Of a DNA stretch of 64,000 nucleotides, positions 20,820 through 32,800 are shown in pieces. The translations under genes were made by a program, and so were the position numbers. The number at the start of each line of letters is the position of its first letter. The first letter of the stretch is position 1. The stretch spans positions 56,663,655 to 56,727,654 of the forward strand of contig JAKGHH010000005.1 in NCBI GenBank assembly GCA_022828595.1, written 5' to 3'. This DNA comes from Nelumbo lutea (Eukaryota; Streptophyta; Magnoliopsida; Proteales; Nelumbonaceae). The notes beneath the pieces were generated by a model. That model was given only the letters and a program-made list of their open reading frames with translations. It searched no databases and was not told the origin of the DNA.

Positions 20820-23800
20820 GGCCTGACTCAAATTTGATTTCAGAATTCTCTTGCTATCTTTTCAATTGCTGCGTATCTAATATTTGACGCACTTCTTATT
20901 TCAATTCGATATTGACCAGTAATCACGGTCATTTTGACTCTAAAGATTGAGTTTTTGATCTTTTGGGTGGAATATCGACCTATAATTTAAATTTAATGGT
21001 GTGGACTTGGCCGTTTGAATACTGATCGTGTTGGTGGTTTCCGTCTTTATTAGGTTCTACGGATCACGACCATGATTTCCTCCGCCGACGTTTGTTTGAT
21101 CAAACAAAGTCTCCACCAAGGTATTTATTGTTCTTTTCTTTTCATTTTGTTTTGTTTTATTTTATTTAAGTTTCTAGGTATGCACTATCTTCGTAATAAT
21201 CGTCGTGGCACAATCAAATTCAGAGTAGATTTAGCTCGCGGGTATATGACAAACTTCGAACTTGAAAAAGCCGTGAAGCAGTTTGGTCGAAGATGTAGCA
21301 ATATTTCGAGGATCTACAGGTGTGTTTTAAGGAAAACTTTTTTTTTTTTTTTTCATTTTGAATTCTCCACTATTAATGGTAGAATCTAATTTATGAACGA
21401 CGATTGCGTTTTTTTACCAGTAGGAAATAACTGTTGATTCTATATACACCTTAAAATGTTAAGGAACATAAATCTCTATTGCCTGTGGAAATACTTCAAT
21501 GGGTAAGGAAGTGGGGTTGGATAATTGAGCTATATCTGACTCTTGTATAATAAGAATCCAATTCGTAATATTGGATGTTGAACACCAAAAGAACAATATC
21601 ATATGGGAATATCCACCTGGGAAGTGGGAACTTACCCTGGTAAGTGCATTTGCCCATGTTCTTTTGTTTCCTAAGTAAATAAGACAATGATGATTTTAGC
21701 CATAAAAAGCCATTTTTAAAAGAGACAATTTTGTTCCATTCAAGCATTGGCAACTTTCCCTCAAGGAGATGGGTATCACTTACCCGGGTAAGTGATACCC
21801 AGGAAAAATGAATTCCATGGACCCCAAATAAATCTGAAAAAAGAACAAGGGTATCTCGTCCACTGAGAACCAAAATCCCATCGACTGACTTCCCCCCTCT
21901 CAAAATCCGAAAAACAAATGGGCCCCAAGTAAAATGTGAGAGAGATCTTTGTTCCTAATTATACTAAAGTTGAATTTATGAAAAAAAATCCAATATAATA
22001 AGACAGACTACACTACTATATATATATATATATATATTGATCAATAACAGGAAACCATTAGATTAATAAAAAATTTAGTTACAACACTCCAGAGAGAGAT
22101 AAAAAGGCTTAACTCTCTCCAAGAGGACAGCAAAGAAAAAACTTACATAACGGCCCAAAACATTTGATCCCTTCCCACCCACTGGTTTGCCAAAGCAACT
22201 GCAAATGCATTTTCTGTTCTCTTAACCCACTGAAATTGGATTTCCAGCCCCCTAGTTAGCCATTTAATCTTCACAGTCCACCTTCCTTTTGTAACCAGCT
22301 TAACACCAGCTTTGAGTCCACTTCAACGACTAACTTTTGTAAATTCAGTTCCTTAGTCTTCCTTATATCCTTCAGTACAGCATAGACTTCAGCTTTAAGA
22401 GAGTCCTCAACCCCAATGGGACCTGAATACACTGCAAGCACCTTCCCATCGTCATCTTTGAAGACCCCTCCTACACCTGATGGACCTGGATTGCCCTCGC
22501 TACTACCACCAAAGTTTAACACTATAAAGCCATAGCCTAGTGGTGACCACAAGGACAAACAGAAGAGCGAGCAGGAGCAGAATTAGCCACCTCCATCCAG
22601 CTATTCAACAACATATCCGTAGAAGCATCATCAAACAGGTCCAAGGATTTTAACTAGTGCACCACCCTAATTGTTATTACTTCAATTTCTTTACTTCTTT
22701 CATTTTCAGAAAAAGTTCTGGCATTCCTTTCCTCTCATAGAGTCCAGAAAATAGAAACCCTCACATACCTCCACATAATCCTTCCCCTTTCCTTTGGCCA
22801 TTGAAGGAACAAAGAGCTAAACAAGCTTTGAATATTTGGTGGTGGGGTCCACCTGCAACCAAATAAGGAAAGAAACCAGTCCCAAATAACAGCAACAAAG
22901 GGACAAGAAAATAATAAGTGGTAGGAGCTTTCACCATTAGCCTTGCAAAGAATGCACCAATTCGGAGTCAAGTACCAAAAGACCTTTTTCTTTGGAGTAA
23001 GTTACAAGTATTACACCTTTCTAGGAAGGCTTCCCAACAAAAGGCTCCAATCCTTGGAGGAATCCAGCTCAACCCAAACATCCTTTACTGCAACTTATAG
23101 TATACTATTCAAGAAGAAATAATGAGCTTACTAAATTGCCAAGCTAATCATTCACTTACTATTTAGTATAATGGATCAATTTATAATTTAGTTAGAGAAA
23201 GAAAACAACAACTTTATTTACAAAGATAATGACAACTGTAGTTTATTCAAATATTTTTGATAAGCAATTTCAAAAGTGCATTCTTGAACAAAATGTTCAT
23301 TTCATAGTGATAATTGAACAGGACTCGGAGGTGGTGGTAAGATGGCTAAAGGAAGACAAGACTGCTATGTGGAATTACAACAATGAAAGGAAAAAATTTA
23401 AATGGCTGGCAAAAGATATTGAGATAAAATTCAGTTGGGTGAAGAGATCTGCTAACTAATTTGCGGATGGGCTAGCAAAGCAAGGGGTGATTAGGATTCT
23501 TTGTTTTGGGCTCATTTCTAATCTTGTAATTTTGCTTTGCTGATTGCAGGGGAGTTAAGATTGCTTACCTCCCTCTGTTTGTGTGTATATTTCTTCTTTA
23601 ATCTTAATGAAATTCCTTGTTATTTATCCAAAAAATAGTGATAGATGGATTACCCAATCTTCTAATTGCAACAATAAAATCGGTAGCTATCACCATGTTA
23701 AGCATATAGGATGGCCATGTTTTAACAGTTTTTGAAAAAGATTGAACTTCATGCGTTCCTGATGTCTTCCATCTGCAAAGAATAAATTTAACTCACAGTT

Positions 23801-26800
23801 GCACCTGAAGACTAATACCATCTCTTTATTGACATCAACTAGTACCTGAATTTTTTTTCCACCACTCAGACTGTTTTTGCATCTATATCAATGCAAGAGA
23901 ACAAAGCACGGATTCCAAAATGAGGCCATAATGATGAACAGTCCTATGTTCAAATTGCCACCTAAGTTAACTTTTCTTGGGAATAATCCAAGTAGTATCT
24001 AGTTTTATTTAAGCATTTCCAACATTCAGTGTTTTTATTATGTGTTGATGTGTAAAGTTGCTGACTTGTGCTCTGTTTCTCTCTTTGAGGGATTATTGCA
24101 ATCAATAATCAGCATTGGAAAGAGCGTCAAAGGAATTCCCCTGGTAATTGTTTCATCCAACTAATATCTACTTTTGTCCTCTAATTATGAGTTATGCTAT
24201 TACCCATCAATAAATGTTGACATGTCAAATTTGACTAAGAGATATCTGGTTTATTGCCTTCAGTGGGTGATGGAAATATCTGACAAACCAGGGCAACAAG
24301 AAGCTGAACCCGCCTTCAAGGTGAATGGCCCGATTTTATTTTTATTGCATTTGTTTTAGGCTGGTATTTTCTACTGGGAAGTTTCTGAATATGCCATATT
24401 TAATGTTTTTTTTTCCTTCTATCAAGGGAGTGGGTTGAAAGTCTAAATGCAGGAAATGTGTTAAATTTCCATATGGTATTGATGGGTTCATCATATTTTA
24501 ACTGAAGGACATAGATGTCATGTCTGCATAAGTGGCAGGGAGAGCAATTATGAGAGATTGCCTGAGGATTTTCTTGTGCCTTGACCATAAATTTTTTCAT
24601 GCAGGATTCTGGAAATCCTTTTTTTTTCCTTTTTGTGGAGTCTCATCTTAAAATGCTGTTATTCTCCATGATCATACACTTACAATCAGTATATGGGATT
24701 CTATGTGGAGTATATGGTGGGTGATGTTTGATTCTAGAGTTTTAGGATTCAAGAGTGGATTGAAGTCTTTTTTATTCAGTAATTGAAATTTATCAAGGAT
24801 CCATTTATTTGCAGTTCAAATCCAAACCAGGTGCAAAGCTTGCACCCAGTTCAGATTTGCAATTGTTTCTTTGTTGTGCCAATTTGAACCCCTAGCTGGG
24901 GTATTATGCACCTATTTTTGACATAAATTTGTATCCCTTTCTATGATTTTCATTCTCTCCCAAATAAAGAGGGGATCACATTATTTTGCTTCCTATTTTA
25001 CTCCTCCCACACAGACTAAGCAAAGTATGAACAAAAGGTTGACCAAAACTTGCATTCCCATGCATTTGTGCCACTCAAATGAAACTGTACTGCAAACAAA
25101 CAGAGCCTAATGACTAAAAGAGCAAAAGGGCAATTTGCAAAGAAGGGAACCTCAAACTAGAAGAGTTCCTACTTAAAAATTAAAATACAATATAAAAATC
25201 CTATGGCAACAAGCACAAGAAAGCATTCATAAGGATAAAAACTAAAGCCGATTTGGCCATGGAATTAGCAGCTCTTAGGTCCAGTGGAAGAAGGGGCTGT
25301 GGCATGTCAACAATGATCTTGTCTCTTTGATGGGATTAGGTTTAGTCTCCAAAGGCAAGGAGCATGGCCCTCAATGTTTAGCTACACAAAACTCAAAGAA
25401 AAAGGAGAAACTGAGCACTTGGAGCAAAGAAAGAAGTTCTACTTTATTCGGTTTTCCTTCCCTCACTCGACTAGATGAAACATGTGAGTATGAAAAGTTG
25501 TATCTAGGGGTGGATTCGAGCCAAGCTAAGCCAAATATTTGGCTATTTGAGCTTGGCTCGCCAGAAAACCATGAAGCTCGATCTCGAGCTTGATTGTGAG
25601 CCAAGCTTCCTATAAAATTTGAAAATTATAAATATACAAAATATATATATATTTTTATTTTACATAGAAAAATTTAAGAATTATAAAAATCTAGGTATTA
25701 TTATACATATAAAAACTAAAAATCTTGTATATATAATATTTTTTATTTTTTATTTATATATTTATGTATATTATTATTTTTATATGTATAAAAGCTCGAT
25801 TAGTCTCATGAGCCTTACGAACCAAGCTATATTAGGCTTGAGCTCGGCTTGATTATGAAATGAGCCTTAGCCTATATATTGAGCTCAAAGCTTGGTTTAG
25901 ACCGAGCCAAGTTCAAATAGCTCGTGAAAGGCTCGATTCGTTTCCACTCCTAGTTGTATCACTTGGGAAGCCTCTTAATAACTTACAATGCCTGAATGCC
26001 CATTGTTACATAGAAAGTGCCCATCCCATTAGTCTTGTTCATAGTCTTTATAGAATCATTGCCAAGGTGCTATCAAGAAGAATTAGATCAGTGCTTCCTT
26101 CTATTATTTCTTTAAATCAAGGGGCCTTCGTGTAGGATAGGCAGATCTTGGATAAAATTCTTATTGCCAGTGAGAGTGTGGAGGAGCTAAAGTGATATGG
26201 AAAGAAAGGATTGGTTTGCAAGCTTGATTTAGAGAAAGCTTATGATTTGGTGGATTGGGATTTCTTTAAATTAAGGGTTGCATTAGTACCTGTCATTACT
26301 CACTCTTGGTTAATGGCATAGTGGTTGACCATTTTCCAGCCATTAGAGGAATTTGACAGGGGGATCTTCTTTCTCCTTTCTTGTTCACTCTAGTAGCAAA
26401 AGTGGGTATTCTTTTTCAAAGAACATATTTGAGGGGTTTGGTGAGAGGTTGGAGAGTGGGAAGAGAAAGAGTACCTATCACTCATTTGCAAGTCACCTGT
26501 GAGGGAGGTGATTTGAGTTGGGTGAGGAATATGAAGGAGGTGATACAAGTATTTGAGAAAATGACAAATCTGAAAGTCAACTTCAATAAGACTTGTGTAG
26601 CAGGTATCAACATGGAAGATGAAGTATATGAATGTGCAACAATTTTGGGGTGTGAGGTATGCCAATGGCCTATGACTTATTTGGGTTTACCTTTTGGAGT
26701 CAACCCTAGAAGTGTGAATTTTTGGAACCCGGTGGTGGATCGATTTTCAAAAAGGCTTGCCTCCTAGAATAGAAATTATCTATCGATGGGTGGGAGAATT

Positions 26801-29800
26801 ACTTTGATCAAATCAACATTAGCAAATCTGCCAGGTGAGGAGAGGAGTTAGGGGGTCTAGGAATTGGGAGTATTCAGAAGAGGAATACAGCCTTACTGGG
26901 TAAGTGGCTATGGAGATTTCCGGTGGACCAAGACAAATTGTGGACAAAAGTGATAAAGAGCATTCACGGGCTGACGGGAAATGGTTGGGATGCTGGAATT
27001 TCGGCTAGAGCTTCAGCAACAACACCTTGGAAAGCCATCCATGCTATTCTTCCTTGTTTTCTACCCTTCTTCATGTACAATTTGTGTTCTGGAATCATGG
27101 TGAGATTTTGGGAGCATGTGTGGGTGGGGGAGACACCACTTAAAAATCAATTTCCTTCCCTTTTCTCCCTTTCTAGGTACAAAACTTAACTGCCTCATCT
27201 TTAGTTTCTTCCATTGGTCCAGGACTCCAGATTAATTGAGATTTGGGTTTCAGAAGAGGTCTTAGAGATTCTGAGATGGATTTGGTGTGGTCCTTGATTC
27301 AGGTTCTCCAAAAGGTTTTTTTAGATCTGATTAAGGGGGATTCCCAAATTTGGACTCTCTCTTCTTCTGGCTCTTTCAGTTGTCCCTCCTTTTTCAGTGC
27401 CCTGGCCCACTCTTCTGTTACTTTTGCCTTTCCCTTCCCTTCTAAATAAGTGTGGGGAAGACCGGTCCCACCTAGGGTTGAAGCACTCTGCTGGGAAATA
27501 GCTTTGGAAAGAATTAATACCTTCGATCTCCTTCAAAAAAAGAAGCCTTTTTGGTGCTTGTCCCCGCATTGGTGTACCCTTTGTAAAGCTGATGGTGAGT
27601 CTTGTTCTCATTTACTTATATCCTGCCCTTTTATTTCTTCTATTTGGAAGTGGTTTCTCTCTTTATTTGGTTGCAGGTGGACTCCTCCATCAAGCATCCG
27701 TAGCCTCTTCACTTATGTAGTTGGTTGCCGGATCAAAAAGAGGGGAAAAATCTTTTGGAGATGCACCAAGGCAGCAGTCTGTTGGACGATTTGGGAGGAA
27801 AGGAACCAAAGGATATTTGCTGAAGAAGAAAGAAGTAGGGACACAATTATAGAAGTAATCTCATTGAGAGTAGCACAATGGGTAAAAACAATGAATCTTT
27901 TTGAGGATGTTTCAATAGAGGCCATCATGAATAATTGGCAGGGGATAGCAGTCTCGGCTCCCAGTAGACTGAATGTCCTTCCGAAGTGGATCCCTTCGAT
28001 GGAAGGCTTTATCAAACTCAACTTTGATGGGAGCAGTGAAGGAAACCTAGGGCCATCAGGGGTTGGTGGTGTGTTCAGAACAGAGGCAGGTTCAGTTATA
28101 GTTCTTTTTTCTGGACCAATTGGAGTTGGAGACTCTTTGAGAGCAGAGATTCAGGCCCTCCTGAATGGATGTGCTAATTGGCTGGATAGGGGGTAAAAAG
28201 GGCTAAGGAGTTGAATATAAATAAGTTGATTATTGAAGGCGATTCGCAAGTGGTAATTGGCTGGATAGGGAAGGCAAACAACGGGTTATAGGCATGCATT
28301 AATGGAAAAAGGCATTTCAAGTGGCTAACCCAAGGAATGGATGTGCTTGTCCGGTGGGTTAAAAGATGTGATAATTCATTTGCAGATGCTTTGGCCAAAC
28401 AGGGGGTGGGAAGAAGCCATTTGTTTTGGGCTACTATGTAATCTTATTGTTGGGGGGTGGGGTGGTAAGAGGGTTTACCTCCCCTCACCTTTGTATTTTA
28501 ATCTTCTTATAATTTAATGAAAGTTTCCTGTTACTGATAAAAAAAAAAAAAAGAAAGTGCCTTTCTGTTTTACATCAGCCTTTTGATTCTTTTATTGGTA
28601 AAGCATTTATTGAAGCTGAAAAAAATAAAGGACATTAATAGGGGAGAAACGGAAGGAAAAACAAGGAAAACCTTCCTTAAAAATTACCTAGAGGACCCAA
28701 GATCCTTAGATGTATAATTTCCACCCAAACATAAACCAGCAACAACAAAAAGAATTTTACTTAGGAAAGAGAATCTGGATATTGTTCTTTTTTAAGAATC
28801 TAAGCTGTTGTTGTTTGATGACAGTTGGCCTAGAAATATTATGAGGGCTAGGGGTATAAGATGGGCAATGTCTTTGTCATGGGGTTCCTCGGGAGTATTA
28901 GTGGTCATGTGGAAGAAGGTTGTAGTGCAAGAAGTGGAGGAACTGGTGGGGAAATTCACGATGTCAGTTAAGTTTCAACAAGTAGACGATGGATCTGAAT
29001 GGATTTTAACAAACATTTATGGGCCTAATGGATATATAGAGAGAAATGAGTTGTGGAAAGAATTAAAAGATATACGGGGCTTGTATGGTGTTGTATTGGA
29101 GGGGACTTTGACGTAATAAGATTTGTTGAGGAATCTAATAAGGAGAGGCAAAGGATTACCATCAACATGAGGAAGTTTAATGATTTCATAAATTCTTGTG
29201 AGCTGAAGGAGTTGCCCCTATTAAACAACTTTACATGGTCCAACCTGTACACAAACCCAATTTTCTCTAAATTTGATAGATTTTGATTTATAGTGGATTG
29301 AGAGGAACATTGGGGAGTGTTGGTTTTGAGGGCTTTACCAAGAATAACTTCTGATCATTGGCTAATCTGTTTGTCACTTTGTCCAAGGACAATTTAAGGG
29401 GAAGGGGTCTGGCTCCTTTCCAATTTGAGAATATGTGGCTTTTTCACCTAGGATTCAAAGAAAAAGTCAAGGAGTGGTGATTGGGAGGGTATGAAGTTCC
29501 ATTGGAAGTTAAAAGAGTTGAGAACAAAAATTAAGGATTGGAACATTCGACATTTTGGGAGACTAGAGGAGAACAAGCAAGAGGTAATTGATCAAATTGA
29601 GATCTTGGACAATAAAGAAGTTGATGGAACCTTTCGAGAAAGGGATAAATAGGAGAGCGGGACTTTAGGGAAGATATTAGAAGACATCTTGTTCAAAGAA
29701 GAAATAAGTTGGAAACAGAGGTGCAGGCAGAAGTGGATAAAGGAAGGGGATAAAAATACAAAGTTCTTCCACACTTTAGTTAATGATAGGAGGAAATTCA

Positions 29801-32800
29801 TTTCTAAATTAGAGATTGAAGGTGAAACAATGGATCAAGAAAGTAAAATTGCTAGAGCTTTTGTGAACCATTTTAAATCAATATTTAGAAAGCCCCTTAC
29901 TGAGAGGTTAAGTCTGGAAGGGTTGGATTGGCCACAATTGTCGGGAGATCACATGATTTGGTTAGAAAGGAGGTTTGATCTATAGGAATTAAAGGAAGCG
30001 GTTTTCTCGATGGATAGAGTTAAAAGCACCAGGTCTAGATGGGTTTATAATGGATTTTTACCAAGACTGTTGGGATATCCTGAAGGAGGATAATCTAAGA
30101 GTTTTCAAAGAGTTCTTTAATAGAAGGGTAATAAATCCAGGGTTGAACGCCACATTCATTGCTTTGATTCAGAAAAAAGTTGGGGCAAGTCAGCTAAGGA
30201 TTTTAGACCCATCAGCTTGGTTAATAGTCTATATAAAATCATTGTTAAGGTGCTGTCTTGAAGAATTAAATCAGTGCTCCCTTCTATTATCTCACCAAAT
30301 CAGGAAGCTTTTGTTATGGCCTTATTTGCCAAGAGAGTGTGGAGGAGGTAATCATTGTTAAGGTGCTGTCTTGAAGAATTAAATCAGTGCTCCCTTCTAT
30401 TATCTCACCAAATCAGGAAGCTTTTGTTATGGCCTTATGGTAGGCAGATCGTTGATCAAATTCTAATTGCCAAGAGAGTGTGGAGGAGGTGAAAAGAAAT
30501 GGAAGAAAGGGCTTAGTTTGTAAGCTTTATTTAGATAAAGCTTATGACTTGGTGGACTAGGACTTTCTTATTGGAGGTAATGAGAAACTATATGTTTGGA
30601 GATAAGTGGTGTAAGTGAGTTCAAGGTTGCATAACTACTTGTCATTATTCAATTTTGGTAAATGATGCAGTTGTGGACCACTTCCTAGCTATCAGAAGCA
30701 TGGTTTTCAAAACTGGACCGTACCGGAAAAACTGGGAACCAATCACATGATTGGTTCTGTTTTACCCCAGAACTGTCTTTTGGCAAAAAACCGTTGATTT
30801 GGTCAGCAAACAGCTGACCTGGGCGGTGAAACCATCTGAACCATCCAATGGTTTTTGGCATTTTTTTAAATTTTTGTCAGAACAGGCCGTCCGTTCGGTT
30901 TGAATGGTTGGGCCATTCGACCCAGGATTTGTTGTCCAGTTCGGTCTTAAAAACCTTGATCAGAAGAATTAGACAAGGGGATCCCCTATCCCCCTTCGAA
31001 TTCACCCTAGTAGCTGATATGCTTGGCATCCTAATCTAGAGAGTAGATATGAGGGGTCGGTGAGAGGCTGGAGAGTGGGAAGGGAAAGACTGCCTATCAC
31101 TCACTTGCAATTTGTTGATGACACCATATTATTTTGTGAGCGAGATAATAGATGGGTGAGAAACTGAAAGTGGTGATCCAAGTGTTTGAAAAGATGTCAA
31201 ATCTGAAAATTAATTTCAATAAGAGTTGTGTGGTGAGGATCAATATGGATGAAAGAGAGGTGTCAGAGCATGCAACTAGTTTGGGTTGTGAAGTATCTCA
31301 GTGGCCATTGAGTTACTTGGGATTACTCTTGGGAGGAAACTTGAGAATGCAAGTTTCTTCTTCAACACCGCTGGTCTCCTGCGGCAACTAGATTCTACTA
31401 GAGTCAGAAACAACAACACTCACCTTATTTTCCTGTTGCTTCTTCAAAGTAGGGGAAGCCTGTGACTGAAAATGCACTGCCATCCCTCTTTGACCAGTAT
31501 CAGAAATCCCATTACCTCTTCCTCTCTTTCTTCTTTAAACTCATTTGTATTTTTTTAGGTCCTGCCCCTGCCACGCCAAGTTTTAATCTTGAAAAGACCT
31601 TTGTCACATGAAATATATTGTGAGATCTCAGGTTGCATGGTTTCTTGCTGATTATTCTGTTACTCTGATCCTTGATCTCTTCCAGATTGCTCCTTTGATC
31701 CAGATCAACATCCAGCCTTCCAACCTCAACCTCTTCAAAACACAAAATATCTTCCACATTTCTTTCAGCCTGTTCTTCAGTGGACTCATAAGCACCTGAA
31801 ACATTTTCGACACTGGCACTCGAGTTCCTATCCGAACCCGTCTCCTCCACCCCTTCTGGCCTCTCTGTTTCAGCAGAGACTAAATCCTCCGAGAGCGGCA
31901 AAGCTTGATTTTCAGAACCACACCTGGTCTCTGAAGATGTCAAGCTTACTTCCCCAAGCTTGGAAGATTCACATAGCCTATCGGATCCCCCTACGTCCTG
32001 AGATAATGGAGAGTCGTTGAGAGTCACTCCTGAACCACCAAAGATATCCTTCTCACCGCTTTTGTCAAACTTGGCAATAACCCAGACCCACCTCTTTTCC
32101 ATTCTTTTTCTAGCCTCGGTTGATACCCTCCTTCCTTCATTTCTCTTCAGCTTTGGTTTGATCGGCCCTAGCAGCTTTCTCCTGTTATCTTTCCTATTTC
32201 TCAAACGATATCCCTTCCTCCCAAAATGCAGTCCAATGTTTAGCTCCTTAACACCGTACGCCCTTCCTGATGAGTGAGGCGAGAACTTCATTTGAGAGCC
32301 CTTCTCTTCAGTAGCCACAAGAGCTCTTACACTGCAAGCCTTGGCACCATCCTCCACTTGGAAACCTGTTCTAGATAGAATTGATAAAAAATTGGCGGGA
32401 TGGAAGGGGAAATTTCTCTCTTTTGGGGGGAAAATAACCTTAATTAAGAGTGTTCTTTCAAATCTTCCAATTTATTATTCCCTCCCTATTAAAGGCTCCT
32501 TCTACAATGGTGGGAGGGATTTAAAGAATGCAAATGGATTTTCTTTGGAATGTGAGGGTGGATAAAAAGAAGTTTCAGGTTAAATGGGATTTGGTGTGTA
32601 GACCTAGAAAAGATAGAGGCTTGGGAGTGAGAAGAGTGGGTGTTTTTAACAAAGCTTTGTTGGGGAAGTGGGTTTGGAGGTTTGGGAGAGAGAGGGAAGC
32701 TCTTTGGAGGAAAGTGGTGGCTTGTGAGTATGGAGTGGTGAATTTTGGGTGAGATGTAAGGGAGGTGAGGTAATCTTATGGGGTGAGTGTTTGGAAGGAG

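Larger units (their letters stand above)
28752..31345 (+). mobile_element. LINE ORF2 fragment: endonuclease and reverse transcriptase
   Basis: Endonuclease residues begin at about 28755 (LDIVLF, stop, ESKL) and continue with [31 protein letters not shown] and TWSNLY. The connector to the reverse transcriptase ([14 protein letters not shown]) is at about 29735. Reverse transcriptase blocks (KAYDLVD-like [46 protein letters not shown]) run to 31345. The frame is broken by many stops. It is interrupted by a 260-bp MITE and a local duplication, and at 31345 it meets an inverted ORF1 block. The sequence resuming at 32350 looks like its continuation. Confidence 0.75.
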
